Both the position numbers and the translations under genes were made by a program. From the NCBI GenBank assembly GCA_030374805.1, contig JARGSG010000203.1, positions 682,001-746,000 of the forward strand: a stretch of DNA of 64,000 nucleotides, given 5' to 3'. The DNA comes from Gracilaria gracilis (Eukaryota; Rhodophyta; Florideophyceae; Gracilariales; Gracilariaceae). The notes under the pieces are model-generated. The model was given only the letters and a program-made list of their open reading frames with translations. It did not search any database and was not told the DNA's origin. This document shows positions 46,301 through 57,506 of this stretch, in pieces; positions within the stretch are counted from its first letter, which is position 1, and the number at the start of each line of letters is the position of its first letter.

Positions 46301-48424
46301 CACTGGTATCTTGGGTTCGTCAAAGAGGTCTATGAGCACTTCGTAACATTCTTAGTTACGGGAGACCTTCGATTGTTCTCCTACACTGTTGCATACGAAG
46401 ACCTGCGTCTCCACCCAACGTCTAAGTTGCTCGAAGAACTCGAGCGCATAGAACTCGGGTACTCCGAACTTCTTCAACCTTCGTCTGACCTTGAAGCGGT
46501 CCCGCAGCATGACCAACCGGACATCCGGACAAACCCGCTCGTTCAAATAACGGAAAAGCCACCAATAATGGAAAATGACCTGCAGCTCAACCCCGCCTTT
46601 GCAGAATGGGATGACCATCCCTTTAGCTCGGCGTCCCTTGCCGGAACATGCACTACTCGTCCTTTCGACATGTCTTCGAAGAATATTGGCCCAACAGCTT
46701 CATCGTACGCTACTTTAACTCCAAATGCGTCGCAAAAGTCGGCAGAACCAGCCATCATGAAGTACCTCTACGCGAAATTCGGTAATGATCCGCTCATAGA
46801 GTGCAGTTCTCGACTATACGTACGCTCCTCTCACTCTAATCCCTTTTCCGTTTCTCAATAGAATCAATTGACGTGATATAGGCCCACCTACAGGTATAAA
46901 CCTCGAATATGGCCCAAATATGGCCGAGATGCGGCCGAAATGTGGCCGTTTAACTCGAAAAGTTGTGAGAACGTTTAAAAAGTGGAGATAAACAAGTTTC
47001 ATTTTTCTTCATATGTCCAAAATATTGCCCAAATGTGGCCTAAATATGACAAAAGTGTACACGTGTCAGTCGGCGAAAGTACTTATTTTCCGTAGTTACT
47101 GGTTGTCTGAAGTTTTCGAGCTAAACGGCTACATTTCGGCCATATCTCGGTCATATTTGGGACATATTCGAAGTTTATAGGGCCGGCAGGAGAGCTGAAG
47201 CGGGACATCTACATGCGTCTGTGACGAGAGTGGAGCGCATGCACAGATGACGTATGGAAGCTACTCGCCCCCTCCTATGGACTAGTGGAGTCCGGAAGGC
47301 TATGACAACTCTATGTCCAGGAGTGGCTCCTGGATAAAGGCTTCGTCCATGTCCCCGGGATCCCGCACATGTTCCTGATGTGGAAAGGTGGTGAACTAGT
47401 AATGGCTTTAGCCAAGGTGGTCGACGACATGAACTTCTCCAGAAAACCAAAGCATATGCCAAGCTTCCGAAAGGATATCTCCGCAAAGTTCGATGTGGGG
47501 CCGGCTCAACAGAGAACAAGACATTGTCTTCAAGCGCCTCTTCATAAAACAACACGTAGACTTCAGCCTTTTCTTGAGTATGGAGTAGTTCCTCTCAATA
47601 ATCAAGCCGATCGAACTCCCCCATCACCGCAAGAAAGACAACGACAGCGCGTGCACACCGTAAGAACTACGCCGCTTGCAGGCACTGGCCGGGAAACTGA
47701 ACTTCCTTGGCCGCGGCATTCTTCCACAGGCCTCCTTAGTGGCAAGTGAGCTGCAGCAAAACGTCTCCAAGCTGAAAATAAGCCATTTAGACAACTAAAC
47801 CAAGAGCTGGTTCACTTGAAGTCATTTTCACCCACGCTGCTGTACAAGTCACCAGCCGAACCTGTGTCCCATAGCAGCTTTGGGGCCGAACTAATAGGAT
47901 TCAGTGGCGCCGCTTCAGGCAACACCTCTTATGGTCAGACAGAGTTCCTGTGTGGGTTATCCTCCCAGTCCAAGGAGCTCCAGGTGTTCCGTGTACACGT
48001 GTACTGGACTACCACAGCTGCAAACAATACAGGGTCTCCTTCTCGTCCGCGGGTGCGGAAATACTAGCCGCCGCCTACACAGCGGAGAGAGCGATCTACC
48101 TGGCCTAGACGGTGCCTTACATGGTGCACCAAGCTGGTCAAAGGCCAAGGCCAAACGTGCAGATATTTGTAGATTAGTTTGAAGTATATAGCGCAATATC
48201 TATATTGCACGAGCAGAAGGACTTCCGACTCCGCCCCCACAGTCGCACGGCTACGCGATTCCTTCGAGACCCGGGAAATCAAGTCGTTAAGATGGATCCC
48301 AAGCCCAGTCAACTATGCGGATGATCTTACAAAGATTAACCGTTATGTCTTTAAGAAGCTAAATCAAATCATGAAGACTGGTATCGTCTCTAAGGAGATC
48401 TTAGACTCTATTAGCCAATTTTAA
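43330..48424 (+). mobile_element. copia-like retrotransposon fossil carrying a nested inverted-repeat element
   Basis: A GC-rich leader with an AATAAA (43330-43700) is followed by gag-like sequence (44.1-44.65 kb), a protease-to-integrase stretch (VVDERGPIVLGNDVLSRSN; LNEHIQVDFMFVAELGNLP), an integrase tail (RGHWYLGFVKEVYEHFVTF), RT (KVVDDMNFSRKPKHMPSFRK) and RNase H ending in LRWIPSPVNYADDLTKINRY. Integrase before RT gives the copia order, and the RNase H end resembles that of the young element at 28.2 kb. It is interrupted at 46881-47184 by a short inverted-repeat element. LTRs were not identified. It is broken many times and old. Confidence 0.75.
46881..47184. mobile_element. 304-bp element with about 75-bp terminal inverted repeats (MITE-like)
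   Basis: The left end GGCCC...TATAAACCTCGAATATGG...CCAAATATGGCCGAGAT is the reverse complement of the right end, with about 80% agreement by eye. The left copy has nine extra bases after GGCCC. No ORF is present. It lies between the integrase and RT parts of the surrounding copia-like fossil, so it is younger than that element. No clear target duplication is seen. Confidence 0.8.
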
Positions 48425-50094
48425 ACATTTAAATATCACGCACTCCTGAAAGGAAAGTATCTACTGCACCTTCAAGGACGTTTTCTTCTTGCGCTGAAGA
48501 CGCTTTGCTTTCCCGCTCCTATTCTTGCTTTTCCCCTCCCGGCGCGTAACGGCAACGACACGGCGCACTTCCATAGTACGCTCGAAGGACGCGGAGGCAC
48601 CAACGCCACACTTAATCGACTCACCTCATGGCCTCAGCGGATACTGCTCAACAGCGTCAAGAACCTTGCAACACAACACAACAGCAACACTTGAAGTCTT
48701 CAAACAATGCTAATCAAAACAATCGAGCACCTGCAGTCATCAAGTGCTACCACTTTCCACGATTCGGTGAGGGAATCGTATGCCTTTCGATAAGGAATAC
48801 CACTGTTCCACAGACCTTGGACGGTAAGAGCATTAGCCAGTCCCGGGCCACTCAGAGAGTTAAAATCTATCTGTTGGCAGCCTAAGAAAGGCTCATCATG
48901 ATTATGGCCGTAGAAATAACCACCTTCTAGGCAACAGACGCTAAGCTCGCCCTCCATCACCAAGGTACATACCAGCGTAAACAGTCCGACGCTCGTCGTC
49001 ACCAATGTCTTTGTACAGGCAGTAACGGCGCGCCTTATCATGGTCACGCTGATTTTTCAAGCGTATCTGATACCAAGGTCAAATTGCCACATCACGTAAC
49101 TCGTCAAGCTGCGAGACACGGATGGTCGGATGATCATAATCCATTTTTTCAACCATATACCGCTCTAGACGCCCCTTATCCACGATGGACACATGCCGGA
49201 TTGAAGCTATGTTCCACTTCTCTTGCAGATACGTGTAGCGAACGTGCGTCCTTTTTGACAACAAAATAAGTTTTTTGGCCGCACAGTGCTTACGAATCTT
49301 TGAAATACGGCCCTTAACAATATCGGGGTAGCCCTGCTGACTTTTATGTCTCATATTTTGCGAAAAACTTTCGAGAGATATTCAATTCCGATAAAATCGT
49401 AGGCTGACGCTATTCGTCTTTAACTCGTTCTCTGCGATCACGCAATAAATTTCTTTTCGGCTTGCGACACAGCTCAAGGAACCATCATGGACCCGAAAAA
49501 TGACACGAATAGCCCGCGACTTGTTTTTCAACATTTTTGCTCTTTATATAACTCAAACAATTGCACAAAAAATCAGTAATCAGCATCATACGTTCTCTGC
49601 GTCGCCCGACTTTCAAGCTACAGTAATGTATATAGACTTAGAAACCCATTAGTGGGCGCGCGCGACAAAGACAACCAAGCAAAAACCCAGCGGTAGCTAT
49701 GCGAGCCTAGTTGGGCAAAGAGACGGGAAGGTGCATGCGCGTTATCGTGCCTCATGATATGAAATACAGGTTTTTGCTCTAGAATGAATTTTAGAGCAAG
49801 CAATTGGGGGAGAGAGGGGGGTGTACAAAGCTGAAGATCAAATATCATTTTATGAAGACTGTCATACTAAAGACGTTGCCATAGATAAAAGCAATACTCA
49901 GTGTTCCGTGGCATTTATAGCCACGTTGCAAGAATAATGAGATATAAAGAAATGTTGAGAAAGAGAGGGCGCAACGCGGGGCTGGGTGGGAAACGAGAAA
50001 TAGACATACCACGTCGTACTGATGTGTTGAGTGACCACAATGCCACATAAGTAGTCCCAGCACATTTGGACGGTCGGTATACTGATTGTACAAT
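48425..50094. other. no supported gene; possible degraded coding and a tRNA-iMet-type primer site
   Basis: A minus-strand frame at 49354-49079 (HVRYTYLQEKWNIASIRHVS, RLERYMVEKMDYDHPTIRVS) and its continuation to about 48940 (KNQRDHDKARRYCLYKDIGD) look coding-like but match no family I know. On the same strand 49075-49066 reads TGGTATCAGA, identical to the usual copia primer-binding site. No LTR pair was found, so this may be a third kind of degraded element. Confidence 0.35.
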
Positions 50095-53000
50095 TCAGAC
50101 ACTCCCTGCTTCTCGAGAGATCTCCAAATCTATACACATATGTACAGTTACGTGAAGATCCAAAATAATGGGAGGTTGGTCAGGCGCCCGGGCGCATATG
50201 TCCAAAAAACCAATGAGAAGCGGCTGTGACTGAGATACGTGAATCAAAGTAAATCGCAAACATATTTTCCGTCTGCCAATCCATGCGCTGCATGATCCAA
50301 ATTCGCGAGAATCCCAGACAGAGTAGTTCGTTGAAGCCCCGATTCGGGGGCTGTGAGATGCATAGTAGCAGCCGCAAGGAGCCAGCCTGCCGAGCCGGCG
50401 TAGAACAGTATCTACTGCGGTTGAAAGCCGCATAGGACGCAGTTCATTTTGAGAGAAAAACTGAAATAGTGGTCTCATCGCCGCCCACTTACGGAACAGC
50501 GCAATTGGCGATGAGTTGCTGTCCCACATCCCGGAGTGAGGGAGACGCAGCAGAAGAGGTCGTCTTTGTGATGCCGCACCAGTACCTTTCCGGCGTAAAA
50601 ATTGTACTACGAGGCATTCATCCTCCCATTAAATATCCGATGGTTGCACGGCTAGATGGAACGGACCTGGAACAGGGAGGCAAATACAACCATGGCACAC
50701 GCAAGAGTGTCCTTGGCATCCATTGTGTTCAGTCCATATTCGAGCACGCGTCTCATCAACCCAGCGGGCATTCCAATCCTGGTTTGAGTCCCTGGAGACC
50801 TGTCATGTTCGCGTCTGGCGTACGCCGTCACCAAAGCCCGAACTAACGGTGTAGTAGATGGTGACGGTAAGTGATGAAGAGTGTGATACCGTGACACCGC
50901 TGATAAATACTGTGGCAGTGACGTGGCATCAACGCGGCCCTCTAACGAGAGGTATCCAATGTAAGCCAATACGTCGCCCTCAGTGGCTGGCAAAGGGCAG
51001 CGGTCGTTTTCATCACAGAAACGCAAACACCTGGAGATCTGGGACGCACGGTTCTTCCACGTTGCATCAGACCAACCGTAATTTGCCAGAAGCCGCGCAG
51101 CTTCTTCGGCTCCTCCTGTAGCCAAACCTGCCCCTGCTCGTGCAAGCACGCTTGCCTGAATGCCCGACTTCCAAGAATCAGTCAGTTCCTGATTGCGAGA
51201 GCGAGGCCACAGCGTGGGTTCAACAATTTGCCGCTGGGGCTGTATAGTACGGAACTGCCCACGTCCTCGTCGAGGTACACCATGAGAGAGCGCCAACCGA
51301 CCAATCGCGCGAACCAGGGCTGCGCAAGCCAATTCGGCGCTATCAGGATTCCCTTGGCCTGTTCGGCTTCTATCTTCCGAGTCACGAGCGGTAGGAGGCC
51401 GAAAGGTGGCGCCCATAGTCTCGCGCGGCCGTCCGACCATGGGCGGTGCAGTTCTTCGCGGAGGTATCTGCGACGCGCCCGATACGGCTCTTTCAAAGGC
51501 CGTAGCCTGAAAGCTACCTCGTCCAGGCCATGCTCGCGGCGTATTGATTGGATGAATGCGTCCGTAGCTCTGATATCCCCCGGATCCCATGTGCGGGACA
51601 GTCGGTCGGCGAACCTGTTGACCGCTGTAGGAATCCACCGCGACTCCAGTTCCACCCCCAGGACCCCGAGGAAAACTCGAAGTTTGCGGAACACGCTCAT
51701 CATCGCGGGGGAGGCCGCTACCATCGCGTTGATCCCTACCACCACTGCCTGATTGTCCTCGCGAAGTAGCACCTTGCGGACCGCTGGGCTCGAGACGTAG
51801 TCTGAGAAGTGCCGGTGCAACAGAAGGCGTACTGCAGGTAGCTCTCGGACTGTGATGGACTGCGCGTGGTCTTGAGCTGTCTAGAAACCTTTAACCTCCC
51901 ACAAACCCGGGATACCAGGTTCCATATTGGGGCCCAAGGTCCCCCCCGTACCCCACTTCCACCGCGTCGGCATGAATGCAAAGATCGTTTGAAACCCGAT
52001 GCATATCTCTCCCTTCTCCACGGGCAAGTGCCCTCCAGTAGCGCAAGTCCCGAAGGGACTGCCGCGTCAGGCGTACGCGCGCGGTGGATGTCGTTCGCTC
52101 CTCGGTTCCAGGGTCCCCAGACGTAGCGATTGTCTCGCTCTGCCCCGTTCCACACTTCCGGCGCCCATTGAGGGCCATGTCGCAATAGATGGACCGTGTG
52201 TAAAAGCGAGGTAAAGGCAGTGCCAGCGACAGTGACACGCAGACACCGCAGAAGGTGGGGAGGAGTGAGGTTGCCACCAACCGTCGGTTGCGCTGGGCAG
52301 TGAGTAAAATCTTCTTGGCCAGGCGTTGCACACGCTGCACCTTCTCGTCCTTTATGTATATTTTCATGCGCTGCATATCGATAAGCATACCCAAGTGTGC
52401 GATGTGGCTCGATCCATCCCAACAACCCTTTGAAGGGTGTCGCACTATGCCCAGGCGGGCGAAGAGGGCGGAGAGTCGCTCGCGAGCGGCGTGGAAATCC
52501 AGTGAGGTTGCCGGTCGAGTGCCTGGCGAAGGTGCAACCAAGAAATCGTCTAAATATGGCAAAAGGCGATAACCGAAAACGTTGCGGATGTGTCGAACCA
52601 TTATTCGCATCATCTTCGTGAACCACAGAGCTGAGCGTCCCCATCCAAATGGTAGAGCTATACAGCGGTAATACTGGCCTCCGTAACGACAGACGAAATG
52701 GTCTCGCATGTGCGGGTGGAGGTACATGTGACGGTATCCTCCTTTCACGTCCAAAGACATCAGCTCTTCGCCCTGCTGTAGACCTAGGGCAAACGGGGGC
52801 AGAGTCTCCATACGTACTGAACCCTTCGGCCACTGCATGCTCTGTTGGTGGAGGTTGATCACGAAGCGTCCCTTTCTCCCACTTCCCTCGCCGGTCCATG
52901 TGGTGAAGGCAGACGAGATCATAGGCCCACGAGCCAAGCAAGACTGGGCGTAGCTTTGCGAAACTTCCTCGTATACTCCAGCCCGAATCCCGTCGTTGAG

Positions 53001-53560
53001 GTCGGCCACAGCGAATGCCCTGTCTTTCTCGGTTTGGGGGATGTCCCTGAGCTCGATGCCCTGAGCAAACGGCTTTGTAGGCAAATCTCGAATGCCGAAC
53101 CGGATAGCTCGCACCATGAACTCCGAAGCCCCGATAAACCGCAAAGCGCTGGCCCGTCGGGACGTTCTCCGCCACAAAGGTTCTCCCCCAGAACACTCTG
53201 CAGCGCTTCTCTGTCCTTGCACCATTATTCGCTTGGGGCAGAGCCATGCCCGCCCTTACCTTTTTGAGATCTCTCAATTCGGGCTTTAGCCAGTTGCTTC
53301 GCAGCTTCGACTTCCAGTTTTGCACTGAGAGCCTCCCTTGCGGAGTGGTAGGAGTTCGAAAACACTGCATCATGTCCCTGTTTGACGAGAAAAGACATCT
53401 GGTGAGCCGTCTCCATACCTTGCTCTGTGATATCACGAAAGTATTGTGCACGCATGGAGAGCACTTCAAGTGATGCCTTGAATGAGTCCTCTGAAGGACA
53501 ACACTCCTTGGAGGCGATTTGAGGTACTTAGTTAATTTCCGCATCATGCGTTAGTAGATA
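50095..53560 (-). mobile_element. DIRS-like (tyrosine-recombinase) retroelement fossil
   Basis: On the minus strand, from right to left: the end of a gag-like ORF (53464-53225), RT (LMSLDVKGGYRHMYLHP and LLPYLDDFLVA, in 53225-51891), RNase H (VLLREDNQAVVVGINAMVA; LESRWIPTAVNRFADRLSR, in 51820-51182) and a tyrosine recombinase. The recombinase N-terminal domain (YGWSDATWKNRASQISRCLR) lies in 51638-50652 and the catalytic part in 50529-50095 includes HSPRIGAS, the H-x-x-R box. RT, RNase H and recombinase in this order, without an integrase, define the DIRS group. The split or inverted terminal repeats typical of the group were not found and gag is incomplete, so it is probably truncated. It shows a few breaks. 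Confidence 0.87.
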
Positions 53561-53569
53561 TATATGAGC

Positions 53570-54818
53570 TACACCGATATTAGCGTGTCGCCGCGCTGAG
53601 GTAATTTCCACACATGTACACGTGGATTGCATGGCTCGAGGCGCCGCTTAGCGGGTGTAAATAGCACACGTGTAGCACGGATATGCCAGAGGCAGTGCAT
53701 CCAGCATTGCTGTATTAATTTAGATATTTTATAAATTATTTTGCCCGGCGCACCCACTGTCAGTGGCGCGCCGAGCTCAGTACTTAGAGGGTTTAGCACC
53801 GCTCTCCCAAGTAAACTGCCCCTTGCCAAGCAAGGGCTTCCTGGCTCTAACTATCACGCCTTCGCGGATTGTTCACATCCAAGTGGAGTGACGACTGCGT
53901 TGTTCACGTATAGTTACCCACCCTTGTGGCGCTCAGAGTATAACCACTATTTGTGTGTCTCGTTCCTAACTATTGTCGTATACTGGCCCCTGTATTGGGT
54001 TTGCTTTATTCTCTCTCTCTGTTTTCCCCACTCTGGTGGTTTGCTTTCTCCCTTTTTTGGGTTTGCCTTTCTGCCCTGTTCTCAGTGGCCCGTTTCCGTC
54101 ATCTTGTCGTTCCCGTGCTACTCTCTTTCGAGAACTCTTCTCGTGATCGTGTGAACACGTAGATCTCTACCGACTTTTAATCAGCCTAACGCTCCAACGC
54201 TTGTCGTGACGGTTTGACCTCGGATTAACACCCGGCTTAGCTGTGTCATTCCCTGAGTGCTCCGTTCGCTGTGCTGCCCTGTAGGGGGGAAGATTCCGAA
54301 CGTCTTTGTGAGCCTGCGCTTTTCCCTCCAAAAGCGTTGCTTCACATCCTCAGTCAGCACAAGGAGCCTTCCGAACTGCTCAATGTTTTCCAAACTCGTG
54401 GGCAAGAGTAAAAGAGTTGCTAGGCTCGTTTCAGTCTATACACCAGCAATGTGCAAATACTTTCATTCTATAGCAGATTGCAGAATCTCAATTTTTAAAA
54501 AAGCAAAGAAAACATCGATCGGGGGTTTGAAATAACCGTAATGCGTGATGAACACATGCGGCTCACACTCAAAGATGCTTTCTTATTTGACCAACTTTGC
54601 GGCGTTGAGGTCGCCCATGACTGCCGCAGAACTGTGTTTTGTAGATTTGGCTGTCCCTCACGCTAGACGCACCAAAGATGCAGCACCATCGGAGGCTGCA
54701 AAAGTGTTTGCTAAAGCAGAAGCCGCCGGGGCGTCCATATTGGTGTTATCAGCAATCGCGCTTTGTTCGCGCAGATATCGAAGATGTCGCCGCCCTGAGA
54801 TATGTGCGTGGGCGTACA
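53570..54818. other. no supported gene
   Basis: Frames of up to 137 codons lack domains. The plus ORF at 54545-54859 is Ala-rich in its middle but runs into the MITE that begins at 54822, so its end is not original. A T-rich stretch at 53990-54080 inflates hydrophobic frames. Confidence 0.45.
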
Positions 54819-54821
54819 TAA

Positions 54822-55115
54822 GGGCATCCCCACCGGTATGCGCAAAGCCTATACTCTAGAACTGGTTGGTCCGTGCGGGGCGCTACAGGGGCACACGTGT
54901 AGCGGAATCTGGCCAAAGCCGAGGGATCCACCCCAAAAGTGTTGTCGTTTAGTCCGATTTCCCTAAAAAATCAATCAAAACAATTGTTTTAGGACGGCGT
55001 TTGCACTATGTTTTGACAGCGTATACACGTCATCGTACGTGGTGTCACCCCCGATCCTAAAACTCACCGGCTACTACTTTAGGGGTTGGTCGTGGTCTAA
55101 CCGGTGGGGATGCCC
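54822..55115. mobile_element. PIF/Harbinger-like MITE, 294 bp
   Basis: Perfect 16-bp terminal inverted repeats GGGCATCCCCACCGGT (left) and ACCGGTGGGGATGCCC (right) are flanked on both sides by TAA (54819-54821 and 55116-55118). A 3-bp TWA duplication and GGGC-type ends are characteristic of the PIF/Harbinger superfamily. There is no coding capacity. The inside is AT-rich in the centre. The perfect ends suggest a fairly recent insertion. Confidence 0.88.
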
Positions 55116-55118
55116 TAA

Positions 55119-56199
55119 TGTAACGTGAATTATGCATCATAGTTCGTCAATAAGTCCTCACTAAAAAAACCGTAGAACGTTAGAAATCTGTAAGAAGTTT
55201 TACATTTCGCGTATGAGATGTGTACGTAATCGTGTATGTGCCCATGGGAAAACTGGATAAGAACTAAGACACAACTTACGAGTTGTGTTTGGGAGCAATC
55301 TTTTTTGCGAAGTTAGTACGAAGTAAAGAAGACACTAGGATTCCTTTCGAAAAACAGGGTTTTATTATTTTGTAGTGCAGCAATTGTGTGACGGTCAAAA
55401 GACTGTACAACCTTAGCCGCTAAGCAATGAGAAGTTATTTATGTTTCAAAACTTTAGTTTTATGTTGTTTTGAGCTGTTTTTTCAATTTTCAAACGTCGT
55501 ATATTACAGTACTACGTGCGTGTAGTAGTTCTCTTTGAGGATACCTTGTAGAACTCCGAATGTACTCTGAACTCCGTTTTGGATGTGCCTAGAAAACCTC
55601 TGATGCTAAGAAGAACTCTATGAGAACTATAGGAACTCTTAGTGTCCTAGTTGCGATCTTGGATGAAACAGAGTTGCCTCTCCAAATGCCTGACAGGAGA
55701 AGCATCTGGTGACAGTTTCGGGGTTTTAGAAATTCCATTCTATTTTGTGCAGAGGTGCCTTAAAGGGGCAAACACTCAAAACCGGTATAAAGCCTTCACA
55801 AAAAGCATGTCCTATGGAGAAAGCCTGCCTTCTCAAATGTTCTTGCTTTATTGCGTCTTTCCCGCTTCTCCCGGAAGGGAAAATATCGAGATTTTCCCTC
55901 ACTTGAGAGAAAATATCGATATCTTTCCGTCCGAAACGATATTTCCCTGAGAACCAGGCGACAACATGAAAATTCGTACCCGGAAGAGAATACTTCCGGG
56001 TCCCCGACCAGGGTTAAGCAAAAGTAGTGCATTTCCCGCACGTCCCTGGCCTTCGTGTCGCTTTTCTATGTTTGTCACCACTTGCGTGATTGCTTGCCGC
56101 TATCCAAAAATGACGTCTGCACTATTACAGGAACTTCTTACAAAAAAACTGATATCTAACGTAACAAATATTGATACATCTAACGATCAACCATTGCGA
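55119..56199. other. no supported gene; two small hairpins
   Basis: Short frames only. GGGAAAAT ATCGAG ATTTTCCC at about 55877-55898 and ACCCGGAAG AGAATA CTTCCGGGT at 55978-56001 form small hairpins in a stretch that also repeats the word AAATATCGA several times. Confidence 0.5.
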
Positions 56200-56829
56200 C
56201 TACTCTCGCGAAGGATACAATACTTCTACAGTTTGGGCTGCGCGGAGATTGGAAACTGCGTGAAAAAGGTAGCGTTCGGTGAAGGAGGGAGCAAGATCCT
56301 GAGGGGGTAGGTGGATGAAGCGTTTTGGGTTTTGGGATTGGGAGAAAGGAGGCGAAGGGACAACGGTGCCTGATGAGGGCCGCGGAGTTCCGTACGTTAG
56401 AGTATCTGTGGATGGATACGTTGCTCTTTGTAGGTGTTTGGACGAAACCGCTTGAGCGTGGGAGATAAGAAACGGGAAGGCGGAGATTGAGAGTAGGGGT
56501 AAGGAGCTCATGATCAGGAGATTGGAGTTGGCTTCTGTCGCGGTCAGAGGATTGGACGATTTGGCGTTGGACAGCGAGAGCGGCGCGCTGCTGCTAGATA
56601 GAGGCACTGCGCGGGCACGGCGACTGCGTGGTGTGCGTGGTGACGTGGGTGGCGATGAGCGTGGACGGCAGCTGCGCGTCGTTGGGGTTGGACGACTGGA
56701 AGGTGTGCGTGTGGGGCACGCAAGGTGGAGTCGCCGTGTAGCTGCTTTCAGCTGCAGCTGCCGGTCACAGAGGGTCACCGTCACACTTCCGGCGGTGTTG
56801 CTCGGGGTCACCACACCGTGAGTGGCCAT
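56200..56829 (-). CDS. hypothetical protein, Ser/Pro/Arg-rich N-terminus
   Basis: A 209-codon open frame. The first 100 residues are Ser/Thr/Pro/Arg-rich and GC-driven, like the targeting-type N-terminus at 102-551. Residues about 108-125 (SLPLLSISAFPFLISHAQA) are hydrophobic and could be a membrane anchor. The rest is Pro/Ser-rich with no domain. The start lies only a few bases from the tRNA-like A box on the other strand, which argues against a conventional promoter. It may be noncoding. Confidence 0.22.
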   Translation of the reverse strand: MATHGVVTPSNTAGSVTVTLCDRQLQLKAATRRLHLACPTRTPSSRPTPTTRSCRPRSSPPTSPRTPRSRRARAVPLSSSSAPLSLSNAKSSNPLTATEANSNLLIMSSLPLLSISAFPFLISHAQAVSSKHLQRATYPSTDTLTYGTPRPSSGTVVPSPPFSQSQNPKRFIHLPPQDLAPSFTERYLFHAVSNLRAAQTVEVLYPSRE

Positions 56830-56913
56830 AGCTCAATCGGTAACCGCCTTCATGTGCTTTTTTTGGGGACCGGGGTTCGTGGTTCGAATCCCGGCCCTGC
56901 CGCTCTTTCCCCC
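56820..56913 (+). ncRNA. tRNA-like Pol III promoter (degenerate tRNA or head of a tRNA-derived SINE)
   Basis: An A-box-like TAGCTCAATCGG (56828-56839) and a perfect B box GGTTCGAATCC (56880-56890) lie about 50 bases apart, the normal spacing for tRNA-type Pol III promoters. The acceptor ends do not pair and the T stem has mismatches, so a functional tRNA is unlikely. No clear SINE tail or target duplication was found. Confidence 0.55.
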
Positions 56914-57506
56914 AGTTCACTACACGCCGTTCGCCTTGACTACGCGCTTTTCTGGGTTTAGAAAACAATAAACCAGCAAGTTCTCTCGCTCTGGCCGGAA
57001 GAAATATAAAACTGCAGAGACTCAGCATGTAGATCGAGCTCCTGTTTACGAACAGCTCAAATGCCAGTTGGACACACACTTCATCAATTCCAAACCAAAG
57101 GACAGCGTGCTAAAATTGATTAGCACTATAAAAAAAATATGCCTTCGAAAGTAGATTCAGATATTGAAATTGGTGAGGTCAGTCCGACACACCATTGGTT
57201 CCATAATCATGTAAGCGATCAAACAAACTCCAGATATGTGTGAAACAACTTCATCTTAGTTCACTTGTCCCAATAGATTTCTCCATGTTCAGATTCTGGT
57301 ATTCTGGGACCTTCGGATCAGTTGCTTCGGTCAAGCCACTTTCTAGAAGCGGCCTCGGTTCATCATGCGGCTTCCCATCCTTCTCATACTCTCGCCAATC
57401 CTTTCCATAGGGGACTTATCCCTGCATCCACCCAAGAAGCATTTGGTGTTAGATAATAGTTAAGAAGTAAACCTTTTCAAGTACAAAACAAATGGAATGA
57501 TAAAAC

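Noticed and set aside
51736-53547. 603-codon minus ORF, the longest in the DIRS region
   Set aside because: It overlaps the RT frame, which carries the real motifs (LMSLDVKGGY, YLDDF). The longer frame has none.
56510-56821. 103-codon plus ORF opposite the 209-codon minus ORF
   Set aside because: It is a low-complexity complement, runs into the tRNA-like promoter and has no domain.
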